Assembly (NCBI GenBank): GCA_002631715.1 | Contig: MRSX01000002.1 | Location: 1 to 64,000, forward strand | Direction: 5' to 3' | Length of the DNA: 64,000 nucleotides | DNA from: Candidatus Porisulfidus sp. TsSOB | GTDB taxonomy: Bacteria > Pseudomonadota > Gammaproteobacteria > Poriferisulfidales > Poriferisulfidaceae | Shown: one piece after another, positions 24,539 through 39,846 of the stretch | Layout of the letters: every line of letters begins with the position of its first letter | How positions within the stretch are numbered: the first letter of the stretch is position 1 | Notes under the pieces: generated by a model | What the model was told of the DNA's origin: nothing | The model's database searches: none | The model's input: only the letters and a program-made list of their open reading frames with translations | Program-made: the position numbers and the translations under genes

Positions 24539-25608
24539 GTCCGGCCCCGCCGGGCTTGTCGGTACAACAGGAAGATTCCCGCGGCCATCAGCACATGCAC
24601 CCACCAGACTCCAGCCCAGGCAGGCCAATTCCCGCCCCGCACCTGGCTGGTCGCCAGCAACTGGAACTGCGCATAGACCAGGTAGATGGCGATCGCGTAG
24701 ACGGCACGGGCGTACTTTCCTTCCCGGACCGAACTGCGCGAAAGCGGGACGGCAAGCGCCAGCATCAGGAGCAGCGAGATCGGCAGTGACCACCGCCATT
24801 GCAATTCCGCGTGGGCTGCCGCAGAACCGTCCTCCCACAACTGCTCCGGCGTCATGTATTTGGTATGCGTCCAGACGTTGGGCGGCGGCGCCATGCTGAC
24901 CCGCAGCAGATGCCGATCGAATTTCATGGTCTGGAAGTCTGCATCGCCCGGCCAGCCGCTATGCCAGCGGCCATCCTCGAAATCCAGCACGTAGACACCG
25001 TTTTCCTGATCCCGGACCCGGGTGGCCCGGGCTGCGGTTTCAATATGAACCTGCTGCAATTCCGCATCGTAGCTGGCGAAAAACACGTCTTCCGCAACCT
25101 GTCCCTTCGTCCGGCTCGCGTACAGCGCCCAACGTCCGTTCCGAGTCTGCATGAACCGGCCTTCCTGCATCAGGTCCAGCCCTGCTTCCAGACGGGCCTG
25201 ATGATGGGCCAGTTCCGCTTCGAGCGACAGCCTGGGCGTGACGTACAGGCTCATCACCCCCAGCATGATGGCCAAGGGAATGCCGACCAGCGCCATGGGC
25301 AGCAACAGGCGGGTATCGGAGTAACCGCAGGAATGCAGTGCTGTCACCTCGGCGTCCCGATGCAGGCGCCCGAGCGCCAGCACCGACGACAGAAGCATCA
25401 GGAACGGCAGCATGTGGACGAAGTAGGCCAGAAGCTTGTTGAACAGAAGTTCGTAGACGATGCCCGTCGAGAACTTGCCTTCGGTCAGGTAACCAAGCTG
25501 CTGCATGAAGAGTTTGCTGGCGATCAGCAGCAGCAGGACCACGGTGACGGCAAATGCGGCGCGCAAAAGCTCGCGGGTCACGTAACGGTCCAGAATCGAC
25601 AGAGACAC
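24535..25608 (-). CDS. lptF: LPS export ABC transporter permease LptF
   Basis: Partner of LptG in the LPS extraction complex. The 357-aa length and topology (helices near 14-35, 55-80 and 100-123, periplasmic domain, then three C-terminal helices) match the family. The N-terminus MSLSILDRYVTRELLRA is typical. It is divergent from pepA, with only 46 bases between the start codons, so their promoters overlap. The lptFG/pepA divergence is a standard gammaproteobacterial arrangement. Confidence 0.96.
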   Translation of the reverse strand: MSLSILDRYVTRELLRAAFAVTVVLLLLIASKLFMQQLGYLTEGKFSTGIVYELLFNKLLAYFVHMLPFLMLLSSVLALGRLHRDAEVTALHSCGYSDTRLLLPMALVGIPLAIMLGVMSLYVTPRLSLEAELAHHQARLEAGLDLMQEGRFMQTRNGRWALYASRTKGQVAEDVFFASYDAELQQVHIETAARATRVRDQENGVYVLDFEDGRWHSGWPGDADFQTMKFDRHLLRVSMAPPPNVWTHTKYMTPEQLWEDGSAAAHAELQWRWSLPISLLLMLALAVPLSRSSVREGKYARAVYAIAIYLVYAQFQLLATSQVRGGNWPAWAGVWWVHVLMAAGIFLLYRQARRGRT

Positions 25609-25654
25609 TTTGATAAAATCGGAGTTTGTTACCCGTGACCTCTAGTTTCTTTCC

Positions 25655-27148
25655 ATGAAGTATTCCGTCGTCACCGCCTCACCCGCGGAAATCGCTTGCG
25701 ACTGCCTAGTGGTGGGCGTCTACGAAAACGGCCAGATGACTCCCGGTGCCCGAACCGTGGACCGGATCACGGGCGGGGCGGTCAGTGACCTTCTCTCCCA
25801 GCAGGATGCAGCCGGCAAGGCCGAAACTCTCAACGCATTGTATCGCCCCGCCGGGCTGAAGGCTTCGCGCCTGCTGGTGGCCGGTTTCGGTGAATCCGGC
25901 AAGGTCGGGGAAAACGATTTCCTGAAGACGGTGCGCCAAATTGCCCGGACCCTGCACAAGGACTCCACGGTCGCGGCGACGCTCGCCAGCGGCGAAGTCA
26001 GGGTCGCCGGCAGGAACGCCCAATGGAATGCGCGCCAGACTGCGCTGATCCTGGAGAACGCGGCCTATGTCTTCCAAGAGACCAAGCCCTCCGCCAAGTC
26101 TCCGGCCACGCCTTTGGAATCCGTTACGATCACGGCCTCCACGGCGACCCGGGCCGGGGTCCGCAAGGCAGTGGATCAAGGCGTGGCGATTGCGTCCGGA
26201 ATGATCTGGACCCGGCAACTCGGCGACTTGCCGCCCAACCTCTGCACACCGAGCTACCTGGCCCGCCAAGCCCGCTCGCTGATTCGCGAAGATTCACGCT
26301 TTTCCGTCAAGTCATTCGGTCGCCGTGAACTTGAAAAACGCAATATGGGCGCATTCCTCGCCGTGGCGCAGGGCAGCCCGGAAGAACCGCAGTTGATCGT
26401 CATCGAGTATCGCGGCAGGGCCCGCACCAAGGCTCCGATCGCACTGGTCGGGAAAGGCGTGACGTTCGATACGGGAGGGATTTCCATCAAGCCCAGTTCC
26501 GCGATGGACGAAATGAAGTTCGATATGTGCGGTGCCGGCAGCGTGCTCGGCACGCTCAAGGCGGCGGCGGCACTGAATCTGCCGCAGCACCTGGTCGGTA
26601 TCATCCCGGCGACCGAGAACATGCCGGGCGGACGGGCCACTCGACCCGGCGACGTGGTCACTACTGCCTCCGGCCAGACCGTGGAAATCCTGAACACCGA
26701 TGCCGAAGGCCGCTTGATCCTGTGCGACGCTCTTGATTACGCCCTCAGCTTCAAGCCCCGCCTGATCATCGACATCGCCACCCTGACCGGCGCCTGCCTG
26801 CACGCACTGGGCAAACATGCCTCGGGGCTGTTCACGTACCAGAATTCAGTGGAGCGCGCACTGATCGCCGCCGGGCGCGAAAGTTGGGATCGGGTCTGGC
26901 CGCTTCCGCTATGGGACGACTACCAGCCTGAACTGGACAGCAATTTCGCCGACATCGCGAACATCGGGGAGCGCTACGCGGGCGCCACCACCGCCGCCTG
27001 CTTCCTGTCGCGCTTCGTTGGCGACACGCCGTGGGCGCATCTCGACATCGCCGGAACCGCTTGGAATACCGGCAAGAGTAAGGGGGCGACCGGACGGCCG
27101 GTGCCGTTGTTGACGCACTTCCTGATGAAGGACGCCCAAAAATCCTGA
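25655..27148 (+). CDS. pepA: Leucyl aminopeptidase
   Basis: Cytoplasmic M17 zinc/manganese aminopeptidase that removes N-terminal residues from peptides; in E. coli PepA also acts as a DNA-binding accessory factor in Xer recombination. The 497-aa length is normal. The catalytic domain has LVGKGVTFDTGGISIKP (metal-binding Lys and Asp), the signature NTDAEGRLILCDAL with metal ligands Asp and Glu and the catalytic Arg, and IIDIATLTGA. It is followed 4 bases later by holC, and xerD lies close by on the other strand. Confidence 0.97.
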   Translation: MKYSVVTASPAEIACDCLVVGVYENGQMTPGARTVDRITGGAVSDLLSQQDAAGKAETLNALYRPAGLKASRLLVAGFGESGKVGENDFLKTVRQIARTLHKDSTVAATLASGEVRVAGRNAQWNARQTALILENAAYVFQETKPSAKSPATPLESVTITASTATRAGVRKAVDQGVAIASGMIWTRQLGDLPPNLCTPSYLARQARSLIREDSRFSVKSFGRRELEKRNMGAFLAVAQGSPEEPQLIVIEYRGRARTKAPIALVGKGVTFDTGGISIKPSSAMDEMKFDMCGAGSVLGTLKAAAALNLPQHLVGIIPATENMPGGRATRPGDVVTTASGQTVEILNTDAEGRLILCDALDYALSFKPRLIIDIATLTGACLHALGKHASGLFTYQNSVERALIAAGRESWDRVWPLPLWDDYQPELDSNFADIANIGERYAGATTAACFLSRFVGDTPWAHLDIAGTAWNTGKSKGATGRPVPLLTHFLMKDAQKS

Positions 27149-27152
27149 ACCG

Positions 27153-27569
27153 ATGGAGAACGTCCACTTCTACGTCATTAAGCGAGGCCACCGTGAGCGG
27201 ATTGTCTGCCAGATCGCGGAGAAGGCCGTGGCTCAGGGTCATCGCGTGCACGTGCGGGTCCCGGACATGCAGGCCGCTGAATCGCTGAATACCCAGATGT
27301 GGACTTTCCGCGACCAAAGTTTTCTTGCGCACAGCCTCGGAGAAAGCCCAAGTCCGCACGTCCGGGTCACCATCCATGACGCATGGCTGCCGCAGGAACG
27401 GGACGTCCTGATCAACCTGGCCGACGACATGCCGGAAGAATATGAATCGTTCAACCGGGTCGCCGAAGTCGTGGGACCGGACGACGTCACCAAGAACCAT
27501 GGCCGCGCGCGCTTCCGCCAGTACCGGGAACTCGGCTTTGAGCCGGAGCTCCACGAGATCGTGAAATAG
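27153..27569 (+). CDS. holC: DNA polymerase III chi subunit
   Basis: Clamp-loader accessory protein that links the polymerase to single-strand binding protein. The 138-aa protein has the family features [23 protein letters not shown] at the start (split by the ATG at 27153) and [22 protein letters not shown] near 90-111. The stop-to-start spacing from pepA is 4 bases, and valS follows 41 bases later. The pepA-holC-valS order is conserved in gammaproteobacteria. Confidence 0.93.
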   Translation: MENVHFYVIKRGHRERIVCQIAEKAVAQGHRVHVRVPDMQAAESLNTQMWTFRDQSFLAHSLGESPSPHVRVTIHDAWLPQERDVLINLADDMPEEYESFNRVAEVVGPDDVTKNHGRARFRQYRELGFEPELHEIVK

Positions 27570-27610
27570 GGCGGCCGCGCCCTCCCGCTCCCCTCCGGGC
27601 GGCCCGACAA

Positions 27611-30367
27611 ATGGACAAGAGTTACGACCCCGAACGGATCGAAGCTTTCTGGCGGCAACGCTGGGAAGAAAGCAGTGCGTTTGCGCCGGATGCCGAGGGC
27701 AAGCCCTTCTGCATCATGATCCCGCCTCCGAACGTGACCGGGACCCTGCACATGGGTCACGCGTTTCAGGACACTCTAATGGACATCCTGACCCGTTGGC
27801 GGCGAATGCAGGGTCGTGCCGCCCTGTGGCAGCCGGGAACCGACCACGCCGGCATTGCCACCCAGATGGTGGTCGAACGCAAACTGGAACGAGAAGGCCA
27901 GACGCGCCGGGAACTGGGCCGGGACGCCTTCATCGAGGAAGTCTGGACCTGGAAGCGCGAATCCGGCGGCCACATCACTCGGCAGCTTCGCCGCATGGGC
28001 GCGTCGGTTGACTGGTCCCGCGAACGGTTCACCATGGACGAGGGCTTGTCCGAGGCGGTTCGCGAAGTGTTCGTGCAACTGCACGAACAGGATCTGGTCT
28101 ACCGCGGCAAGCGCCTGGTCAATTGGGACCCGGTGCTGCGCACCGCCTTGTCGGATCTCGAGGTGGTTGCTTCCGAGGAACAGGGGCACCTGTGGCACTT
28201 GCGTTACCCCATCGTCGATTCCGACGAAGCGCTGGTGGTCGCCACCACCCGTCCGGAAACCATGCTGGGCGACACCGCGGTCGCGGTGCATCCCGACGAC
28301 CCCCGCTATCGGGAATGGATTGGAAAATCTGTCCGACTGCCGCTGGCCGGACGCGACATCCCGATCGTGGCGGACGATTACGTCGATCCGGAGTTCGGTT
28401 CCGGCTGCGTGAAAATTACGCCGGCGCACGACTTCAACGACTACCAGGTGGGGCTGCGCCACGACTTGCCGCTGGTCAACATTTTTACCGACACTGCGCA
28501 CCTCGGCGAGGACGCGCCCGAGGCATACCGGGGTCTGAGCCGGGAGCAGGCGCGTGAACAGGTCTTGAAAGACCTGGAAGCACAAGGTCTGTTGGAGCGG
28601 ACGGAAGAACATCCCCTGACCATTCCCCGCGGCGACCGCAGCGGTGCCGTGGTCGAACCCTATCTGACCGACCAGTGGTATGTCCGTGCTGGCCCGCTGG
28701 CCGAGAAGGCCGTGGCGGCAGTGCATGACGGCCGCATCCGCTTCGTGCCGGAGAACTGGAGCCGGACCTACTACGACTGGATGGAGAACATCGAGGACTG
28801 GTGCATCAGCCGCCAACTGTGGTGGGGGCACCGCATCCCCGCCTGGTACGACGCCGACGGCACACCGCACGTGGGCCGGAGCGAGCAGGAGGTTCGGGAA
28901 AAATATGGGATCCCGGCCGATGCGCCATTGTGTCAGGACGAAGACGTGCTGGACACCTGGTTCTCTTCTGCACTTTGGCCGTTTTCCACGCTCGGCTGGC
29001 CCCGGAAGGATGAAGCGCTGGAGCGCTTCTACCCCACCGACGTGTTGGTTACAGGCTTCGACATCATCTTCTTCTGGGTCGCGCGAATGATCATGATGGG
29101 GCTGCACTTCATGGAAGATGTTCCATTCCGCAACGTCTACGTGCACGGCCTGGTACGCGACGCCCACGGCCAGAAGATGTCGAAATCCAAGGGCAACACC
29201 ATCGATCCGATCGACGTCATTGACGGCATCGACTTGGAAGCGTTGGTCAAGAAACGCGTCGAAGACCTGATGGACCCGAAGCAGGCCGATTCGATCGAGC
29301 GAGTAACCCGCCAGGAATTCCCGGATGGCTTCCAGGCATGCGGGACCGACGCACTGCGCTTCTGCTTCGCCACCCAAGCGACATTCGGGCGCGACGTGCG
29401 CTTCGAGCTGCCGCGCGTTCTGGGTTACCGGAATTTCTGCAACAAGCTCTGGAACGCGGTGCGCTTCGCGCTGATCCATGCCGAACGACTGGATGGGTCG
29501 GCGTCCTCAGCCGAAGCGAGCCTGGTTGACCGTTGGATCACGGCTCGCGCGCAGGCGGTGACTCGGGAGGTGACCGAACACCTTGATGCCTATCGTTTCG
29601 ACCTGGCTGCAAAGACCCTGTACGACTTTGTCTGGCACGACTTCTGCGATTGGTACCTGGAATTCACCAAGGCGACCCTGAACGAAGAGGCACCGGAGGA
29701 TGCCGTTCAGTCCACCCTGCATACCCTTTACACAACGCTGGACCGGATTCTGTGCCTGCTGCACCCGTTCATGCCATTCATCACAGAAGAACTCCACCAG
29801 CAATTGCCACAGCGCCAAAACGAGGCGGCCGCGTTCCTGATGACTCACAGTTGGCCTGAAACGGAAGACATCAAGGAGGATTCCGAAACCCTGGAGACGA
29901 TGCACTGGCTTCAGGAGTTCATCGGCGGGATTCGCCGGACCCGGGCCGAGATGGACATCGCTCCGGGCCGCCCGGTCCCGGTACTCCTGGAGAACTGGAC
30001 GCCGCAGGATCAGCAGCGTTTCGAGGCCACCGAAGCTTGGATCCGGAATCTCGCGCGTCCGGAATCGGTGCATTGGATGGAACTGGGTGAAACTGCTCCG
30101 GAAGCCGCCACGGTTCTAATCGGGAACATGCGCCTGCTGATTCCGCTCGCCGGTCTCATCGACCGCGAAGCTGAACTGGCTAGGCTGGACCGAGAGTTGA
30201 AGAAACTGGATGACTCGCTCGGTGCGGTCCGCGGCAAGCTGGAAAACCAGAAATTTGTGTCACGAGCTCCCGAGGCGGTCGTGCAGAAAGAACGCGAGCG
30301 ATTGGTGGAGCTGGAAGCTGCGCAGGCACAACTCGCGGAACAGCGCGAACGCATCGCACAGATGTAG
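27611..30367 (+). CDS. valS: Valyl-tRNA synthetase
   Basis: Charges tRNA-Val. A 918-aa class I synthetase with the HIGH motif as [10 protein letters not shown] (about 44-53), the editing (CP1) domain with [17 protein letters not shown], the KMSKS motif in [11 protein letters not shown] (about 520), an anticodon-binding domain, and a C-terminal coiled coil ([15 protein letters not shown] onwards) as usual for ValRS. The length is slightly under E. coli ValS (951 aa). It ends 53 bases before the stop of a convergent gene. Confidence 0.98.
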   Translation: MDKSYDPERIEAFWRQRWEESSAFAPDAEGKPFCIMIPPPNVTGTLHMGHAFQDTLMDILTRWRRMQGRAALWQPGTDHAGIATQMVVERKLEREGQTRRELGRDAFIEEVWTWKRESGGHITRQLRRMGASVDWSRERFTMDEGLSEAVREVFVQLHEQDLVYRGKRLVNWDPVLRTALSDLEVVASEEQGHLWHLRYPIVDSDEALVVATTRPETMLGDTAVAVHPDDPRYREWIGKSVRLPLAGRDIPIVADDYVDPEFGSGCVKITPAHDFNDYQVGLRHDLPLVNIFTDTAHLGEDAPEAYRGLSREQAREQVLKDLEAQGLLERTEEHPLTIPRGDRSGAVVEPYLTDQWYVRAGPLAEKAVAAVHDGRIRFVPENWSRTYYDWMENIEDWCISRQLWWGHRIPAWYDADGTPHVGRSEQEVREKYGIPADAPLCQDEDVLDTWFSSALWPFSTLGWPRKDEALERFYPTDVLVTGFDIIFFWVARMIMMGLHFMEDVPFRNVYVHGLVRDAHGQKMSKSKGNTIDPIDVIDGIDLEALVKKRVEDLMDPKQADSIERVTRQEFPDGFQACGTDALRFCFATQATFGRDVRFELPRVLGYRNFCNKLWNAVRFALIHAERLDGSASSAEASLVDRWITARAQAVTREVTEHLDAYRFDLAAKTLYDFVWHDFCDWYLEFTKATLNEEAPEDAVQSTLHTLYTTLDRILCLLHPFMPFITEELHQQLPQRQNEAAAFLMTHSWPETEDIKEDSETLETMHWLQEFIGGIRRTRAEMDIAPGRPVPVLLENWTPQDQQRFEATEAWIRNLARPESVHWMELGETAPEAATVLIGNMRLLIPLAGLIDREAELARLDRELKKLDDSLGAVRGKLENQKFVSRAPEAVVQKERERLVELEAAQAQLAEQRERIAQM

Positions 30368-30385
30368 GAAAGTTTAAAGATTATC

Positions 30386-30401
30386 CCTGCCGACAGGCGG
30401 G
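30386..30401. terminator. Small hairpin between convergent genes
   Basis: CCTGCC (30386-30391) and GGCGGG (30396-30401) form a six-pair stem (one G-T pair) with a GACA loop, in the 53-base gap between the ends of valS and the opposite gene. No T run follows, so a terminator role is weakly supported. Confidence 0.3.
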
Positions 30402-30420
30402 ACATCTTCGAGAATATTTC

Positions 30421-32331
30421 TCAGACCAGCGTCAGCCCGAGGACGGCTTCCAGTTTCTCTCCGGTTTCTGACTTGCCGGTGCGGCTGTCGCCGACCAGTG
30501 CCACCGTTACGTCGACTTCCTTGGCGTCACCGCCAAGCCGTTCGCGCTTCTTCACCGCGATCTGCTTGACCATCTGGATCAGTTCGAGCGCCAGGCGCTC
30601 CGGCGCGACCTGCTCGATCTCCTCCCGGTTGGCGAAACCGCAGCGCGTGACGTCGTCGTCTTCCACGCCCTCGTACACCCCGGCCATCAACTGGCTGTAG
30701 GCAACGCCAAGATACATTTCCTTGCGCTCCACCAACGCCTCGACGTCCTTCATGAAGGAGGCCTCGGTCTCGCTGAACTGCTCGTACAGGTCAGGGTGCA
30801 GCACGTCGCCGTCGTTGCTCATCAGGGCCGGGAATGGATTGGCCCAGTAGCTGGATTCCTTCTTGCCCCGATGCGTCTGGGTGCTGCCCGCGGCAACCCG
30901 TTCGCCCTTGCGGAAATGTTCGATGGCCTCGGGAATCGGAATATCCGTATCAATGCAGGACTCGCCCTCTTCCTTGATATCAAAGTTGTTCAGGTACAGC
31001 AGCACGTCCAGATTGCTACCCAGCGCCACTTCGGACTCCTCGGCCACCGGCACAACCTGCCGCGCGTTCGAGCCCATGTGGTTGTTGTAGCCGACCTCCC
31101 GGCCCTCCATGGCCAGCTTCGCCTGCTCGCTGAAGCCGTCCAGGCAAGCGAAGGCGCCGATTTCGGTACCGTAGAAAATCGGCCGTCGGAAAGACGCCCC
31201 GTTGGCGCGCTCCAGCACAACCCGGCCCATGTCGTCCGCCTTGATCAGCATCTCCGAAATGTACGGCTCATCGCCCTCGAAATTCACGAGATAGCGGGTG
31301 CAGCCGCAATGCAACGGAACATCGCCGCAACGGATGGAAAGCACGTTGTGCAGGGTTAGGATGGGTTTCTTGCAATAACCGAAGTACTTGTATTCGTCAT
31401 GCTGCGGAACCAAACCGATCAACAACTGGTTGTCCTCATCCCAGTAGTAGCCGAGATCCTCGCCGAAGACTCCGTTCGGATCCCCGAAGAAGTACAGCCC
31501 GTCAGGGCGCGTCGCCGGGAAAGTTTGTTCGACATCGGCGAACGGGAACAGGTTCAGCAGGCCTGGCTCCATTTCGATGCAGCCGCGCGACTTGTGGATA
31601 TACGCGATGATTAGCCAGCGTCCGACCCGCAACGGGACCGACACCCACTCTTCCGGGTTGAAATTCTCAAGGTGCAGCGGGTTGTGATCCAGTTGGAAGA
31701 ACGGATAGGCGCGCCGGTTGGCCGGCGTGCGGTAGTCCACTCCCGTGCGGATGTCCGCCGCCATGGTCAGGGGCACATGGCAGAGGATGCTGTAGGCGGC
31801 GGGGATGTTGCAGTAGTGGCCGGAGATCTCGCCGGCCGTCACGTTCGGCGAAGCATCCATGCCCGGCGTACGACGAACCCCGTAACCCAGCCCAACTTGC
31901 GACAGCAGTCGGCGGCGCGTCTCCAAGACCAGGTCGTTCAACTCGGCGGCCTTCTCCGTCACCTTGTCCTTGATCGTGCCCTGGCTTTCTGTACCGGAAC
32001 TGACCACTTCGTTCTGCAGGCGCACCAGGCGCGAATAGCTCTTGTTCCGGAAGTGATGAAAACCGCCATCCAGAAACTTGACGACCGAGCGCGCGTGTTC
32101 CAGTTCGTCGGGAGAAAAATGGTTGGCGTCCAGAATCTTCGTGATGTCCCGCAACGTGATGTTGCGGATCATCTCCGCCTTGTGCTGGGCTTCGTCGCGA
32201 TTCTTTTCGCGGCTCGTCAGGTCCGTGACGAACTCTTCTTTGTAGATCTTCAGGTAGCGGGCAAACGCGAGACTCCGGAGCAGTTGCTCCGGAGTATTGC
32301 ACCCGTCTCTAATTTCGAGGACTCCCTCCAT
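30421..32331 (-). CDS. Unrecognised 636-aa protein ending in a P-loop
   Basis: I do not recognise this family with confidence. It is a soluble 636-aa protein without a signal peptide. The middle part has FFGDPNGVFGEDLGYYWDE, NVLSIRCGDVPLHCGCTRYL (three cysteines) and RPIFYGTEIGAFACLDGFSE (about 300-410), a pattern faintly reminiscent of HPr kinase/PEP carboxykinase-like proteins. At the very end ALVGDSRTGKSETGEKLEAV has a good Walker A motif (GDSRTGKS, 614-621), but only 15 residues follow it, so no complete NTPase domain can follow. Either the C-terminal domain was lost or the family really ends there. An AGGGG ribosome binding site precedes the ATG. It is convergent with valS. Confidence 0.8.
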   Translation of the reverse strand: MEGVLEIRDGCNTPEQLLRSLAFARYLKIYKEEFVTDLTSREKNRDEAQHKAEMIRNITLRDITKILDANHFSPDELEHARSVVKFLDGGFHHFRNKSYSRLVRLQNEVVSSGTESQGTIKDKVTEKAAELNDLVLETRRRLLSQVGLGYGVRRTPGMDASPNVTAGEISGHYCNIPAAYSILCHVPLTMAADIRTGVDYRTPANRRAYPFFQLDHNPLHLENFNPEEWVSVPLRVGRWLIIAYIHKSRGCIEMEPGLLNLFPFADVEQTFPATRPDGLYFFGDPNGVFGEDLGYYWDEDNQLLIGLVPQHDEYKYFGYCKKPILTLHNVLSIRCGDVPLHCGCTRYLVNFEGDEPYISEMLIKADDMGRVVLERANGASFRRPIFYGTEIGAFACLDGFSEQAKLAMEGREVGYNNHMGSNARQVVPVAEESEVALGSNLDVLLYLNNFDIKEEGESCIDTDIPIPEAIEHFRKGERVAAGSTQTHRGKKESSYWANPFPALMSNDGDVLHPDLYEQFSETEASFMKDVEALVERKEMYLGVAYSQLMAGVYEGVEDDDVTRCGFANREEIEQVAPERLALELIQMVKQIAVKKRERLGGDAKEVDVTVALVGDSRTGKSETGEKLEAVLGLTLV

Positions 32332-32495
32332 ACGATCAACCCCTAATTATGTTTTGTTATTGGGGATAACTGAGAACTTATTCTACCGCATTCCCTGCGT
32401 CTCCTAGGTCAATGTTTTATAAGGACTTTTAACGCCGGAAGGCGGCTATTTTGTCGTATAATGGGGGTCTTTCTTTGTCGAAGAAATTGCCGAAA

Positions 32496-33461
32496 ATGTC
32501 ACATTTGAGCCTCTTTCGCCCTTGCTTTTTGACGCTCGGCATGACCCTTCTGACTGCCGCGCATGCCGACTTCTACGTCGGTGCAGACATCGGCCTGGCC
32601 GATCCCCGCACACTGGACTCCACATCCTTCGGAACAAGCAGGCCGACGCGCTGCGACGTTCTGATGTACAGCGACGCAACCCGTCCGTCCGAAGCGATCA
32701 GCAACGATCCCGCCTGCGGGAACACCACACCCAGAAAAAAATGGGATTCCAGGTGGGATGTGGGCAGCGGCCTAGCCGTCGGCCTTCACGCAGGCTATGT
32801 CCGCGACCGGCTCCGCTTCGAACTGGAATTCATGCATGTCAAGCCCGGCTCGGCCAGCCATCCCATCATCACCGCCTCGACACACTCGGGTCTCGCCGGC
32901 AAAATTTCAGAGTGGAGCGAAACCGCGCCACCTTATGAATGGATCTCGGATCTCCGCATCCGGCAATACTTTGCCAACGTGTTCTACGACTTCGTCTCGG
33001 AATCCAGATGGACGCCGTACGTCGGCATCGGTGCCGGATGGGCACGGATGAAGATGCAGCACCAACGACGGTTCCTGCGCAAGACCGTGGAAGAGGGCTA
33101 CCTGAACGCAGCCCCAAACGTCCCAGCAGCACAAAGCGGATACGGCTGGGACGATGCTTCATGGCTGGAATGGCGGCAGAACGCCGCCGGTACCCTGAGC
33201 GCCATGGACACGGAACTATCCGATACTCTGTTCGGGTTCCAAGTGCTGGCTGGCGTGGATTACGCCCTGACCAACCGAACCTTTGTCGGCATCAAGGCAC
33301 GCTGGGCCCAGTTCGATGACTTCAAGGACCATGCGCCCTACTACCAGATTCGCGATCACGAACCGGTGGATGTGGATGGAGTCACGCCTTTCGGGGATCA
33401 AATCAAGATGGACAATGTGGAGTATTGGGCGATCACGGTCGGATTCAAACGCCGGTTTTAA
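32496..33461 (+). CDS. Outer-membrane beta-barrel protein with signal peptide
   Basis: A 321-aa protein. It has a signal peptide MSHLSLFRPCFLTLGMTLLTAAHA, a mature start DFYVGADIGLADP, alternating aromatic/hydrophobic strands (for example FYDFVSESRWTPYVGIGAGWARM and WAITVGFKRRF) and a C-terminal phenylalanine, the BAM recognition signal. This is an OmpA-barrel/opacity-type fold, probably eight strands with a long loop between 210 and 250. The ATG at 32496 is preferred for the signal peptide; a TTG at 32451 is in frame. The role is unknown. It runs convergently into dnaG with 2 bases between stops. Confidence 0.82.
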   Translation: MSHLSLFRPCFLTLGMTLLTAAHADFYVGADIGLADPRTLDSTSFGTSRPTRCDVLMYSDATRPSEAISNDPACGNTTPRKKWDSRWDVGSGLAVGLHAGYVRDRLRFELEFMHVKPGSASHPIITASTHSGLAGKISEWSETAPPYEWISDLRIRQYFANVFYDFVSESRWTPYVGIGAGWARMKMQHQRRFLRKTVEEGYLNAAPNVPAAQSGYGWDDASWLEWRQNAAGTLSAMDTELSDTLFGFQVLAGVDYALTNRTFVGIKARWAQFDDFKDHAPYYQIRDHEPVDVDGVTPFGDQIKMDNVEYWAITVGFKRRF

Positions 33462-33463
33462 AG

Positions 33464-35230
33464 CTACCCGCCCGGAGCCCGAGCAAGTTCGGCGCGTTCC
33501 TTGCGCAAGTTCGCCAATTCCTCCTGCTCCACCTGACTGAGGGCTCCCTTTTCGGCCTGCTTGTCTTCCAAAATACCGATTCGCTGCCTAACCCCCTGGA
33601 GCCTGAACCGGCGCATGCCCTGCTCAAAGACAGCGTGAACCTCTTCCTCACCTTTCACACCGGACAATTCGACCGGCGTCCAGCGCATCAGGCTGTTGAG
33701 GTGCTTCTCCGCTTCCTGACCCCGGAACGATTCCAAGATCGCGCCCGCCGTAGTGTCGGGATTCTTTTTCGATAGTCCCACGATCTCGGCGAACAAATCG
33801 AATCCCGGAGCCGAAATGACCTTCAGGTCTTCTGGCGACGGAGCCAAGCGGGCCAGTCCAGGATATTCCAACAGCAGGCGAATCATCACGCGTATCGCCG
33901 AAGGCCGCCCGGGCGGAGTCGGCTTGGGACGCTGGGCATCCGTCCGGCCTGAACCCGCCGGTTCCAGGCGCAATTGGTCTTCCCTCAGTCCGGTCGTGTC
34001 GCACAGCCTTCGGATCATCAGGTCGCGGAAAACCGGAGCGCCCACTTTCTCGAGCAACGGTCTCGCTTTTGCGACCAGTGCCGATTTCCCGGACGCCAAG
34101 CCCAAGTTCAGGCCTTGCTCCAAGTGCGTGAAGAAATAGTCCTCCAGCGGCTCAGCCCCGCGGACGAATTCTTTCCAACCAGACGTGCCGTGAGCACGAA
34201 TATAACTGTCCGGGTCCTCGCCTTCCGGAAAATGCGCAAAGCGAACCTCGTCGCCTTCGCGCAAAACCGGCAACAAGTTTTCAAGGGCGCGCCAACCTGC
34301 CGCCCGGCCAGCCATGTCCCCGTCGAAGCAGAACACGAACGTCCGGCAGAAGCGCCCCATTTGCCGGATGTGATCCTCGGTCGTGGCAGTGCCTAAAGTC
34401 GCAAGGGCGTTCCTGACTCCGGCCTGCGACAAACTGACCACGTCCATGTACCCCTCCGTCAGGATCAGGTAGTTAACCTTGCCGCGACGTTGCTGAAGCT
34501 CGTGCACGCCGTACAGAACACGACCCTTGTGGAACAGCGGAGTTTCCGGCGAGTTTATGTATTTGGGCTTGTCTTCGGGGTCGATGACCCGCCCGCCGAA
34601 ACCGAGCACTCGCCCACGCGAGTCTCGGATCGGAAACATCAGGCGATTGCGGAACTTGTCGTAGATCCGGTTTTCCTTTTCCGACAACAGGCCCACCTTC
34701 AGTAGCAACTCCTTGGAGAACCGTGCCGACAATTTCGGCGCAAGGTTCTCGAAGCCCGGCGGCGCATAGCCGATCCGGTATTCCTCACGAATCTTGTCCG
34801 AAAGGCCTCGCTCATGCGCATACGCCTGCGCCGGCTTGGAGCGTGCCAGTTCTTTCTGATAGAACTGGCATGCCGTTTCCATGCATTCGTACAACGGGTC
34901 GAGTTCCTGACGCGGCGCGGCGCTCCCACCGACACGCGGAACCTCCAGTCCCGTCTGTTTGGCCAATTCTTCGACTGCGTCGGGAAACGAATACCGGGCG
35001 TACTCCATCAGGAATGAAATCGCGGTGCCGTGTGCGCCGCAGCCGAAGCAATGGTAGAAACCCTTGCGCGGGCTGACCGTGAACGAGGGCGTTTTTTCGT
35101 TGTGGAACGGACAGCAGGCTTTGAACTCCGTCCCGGCTTTCTTGAGCGGGACATAGCGGCCGATCAGGTCGGCCAGATCGGCCCGCGCCAGCAGTTGCTG
35201 GATGAATTCGGAAGGGATGCGCCCGGCCAT
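33464..35230 (-). CDS. dnaG: DNA primase
   Basis: Makes RNA primers at the replication fork. The 588-aa protein has the N-terminal CHC2 zinc-binding domain (CCPFHNEKTPSF ... YHCFGCGAHG, residues 38-65), the TOPRIM core (LTEGYMDVVSLSQAG and FCFDGDMAGRAA) and a C-terminal helicase-binding region. DnaG commonly lies in an rpsU-dnaG-rpoD operon; here gltB is immediately upstream (30 bases) and no rpsU or rpoD is in the window, so the macromolecular synthesis operon is broken up. Confidence 0.97.
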   Translation of the reverse strand: MAGRIPSEFIQQLLARADLADLIGRYVPLKKAGTEFKACCPFHNEKTPSFTVSPRKGFYHCFGCGAHGTAISFLMEYARYSFPDAVEELAKQTGLEVPRVGGSAAPRQELDPLYECMETACQFYQKELARSKPAQAYAHERGLSDKIREEYRIGYAPPGFENLAPKLSARFSKELLLKVGLLSEKENRIYDKFRNRLMFPIRDSRGRVLGFGGRVIDPEDKPKYINSPETPLFHKGRVLYGVHELQQRRGKVNYLILTEGYMDVVSLSQAGVRNALATLGTATTEDHIRQMGRFCRTFVFCFDGDMAGRAAGWRALENLLPVLREGDEVRFAHFPEGEDPDSYIRAHGTSGWKEFVRGAEPLEDYFFTHLEQGLNLGLASGKSALVAKARPLLEKVGAPVFRDLMIRRLCDTTGLREDQLRLEPAGSGRTDAQRPKPTPPGRPSAIRVMIRLLLEYPGLARLAPSPEDLKVISAPGFDLFAEIVGLSKKNPDTTAGAILESFRGQEAEKHLNSLMRWTPVELSGVKGEEEVHAVFEQGMRRFRLQGVRQRIGILEDKQAEKGALSQVEQEELANLRKERAELARAPGG

Positions 35231-35260
35231 GGCGGAATGATAATGGGGCCGGACCTAAAC

Positions 35261-39721
<4,461 letters not shown>

Positions 39722-39846
39722 AGCAGCGTTTCCATGGGCATATGTCGTGTTTAGCCTTTCAAGTATATTACAGGCGTTGTCGGGTCCCGGCGGGGAGAAT
39801 TTCGTCCGCCGATATGCTCGACCGCGCAAATGCGCGGCATCTTTCT

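Noticed and set aside
27776-29479. Long open frame opposite valS (567 codons)
   Set aside because: It is an antisense shadow of a GC-rich gene with no recognisable domain and no ribosome binding site.
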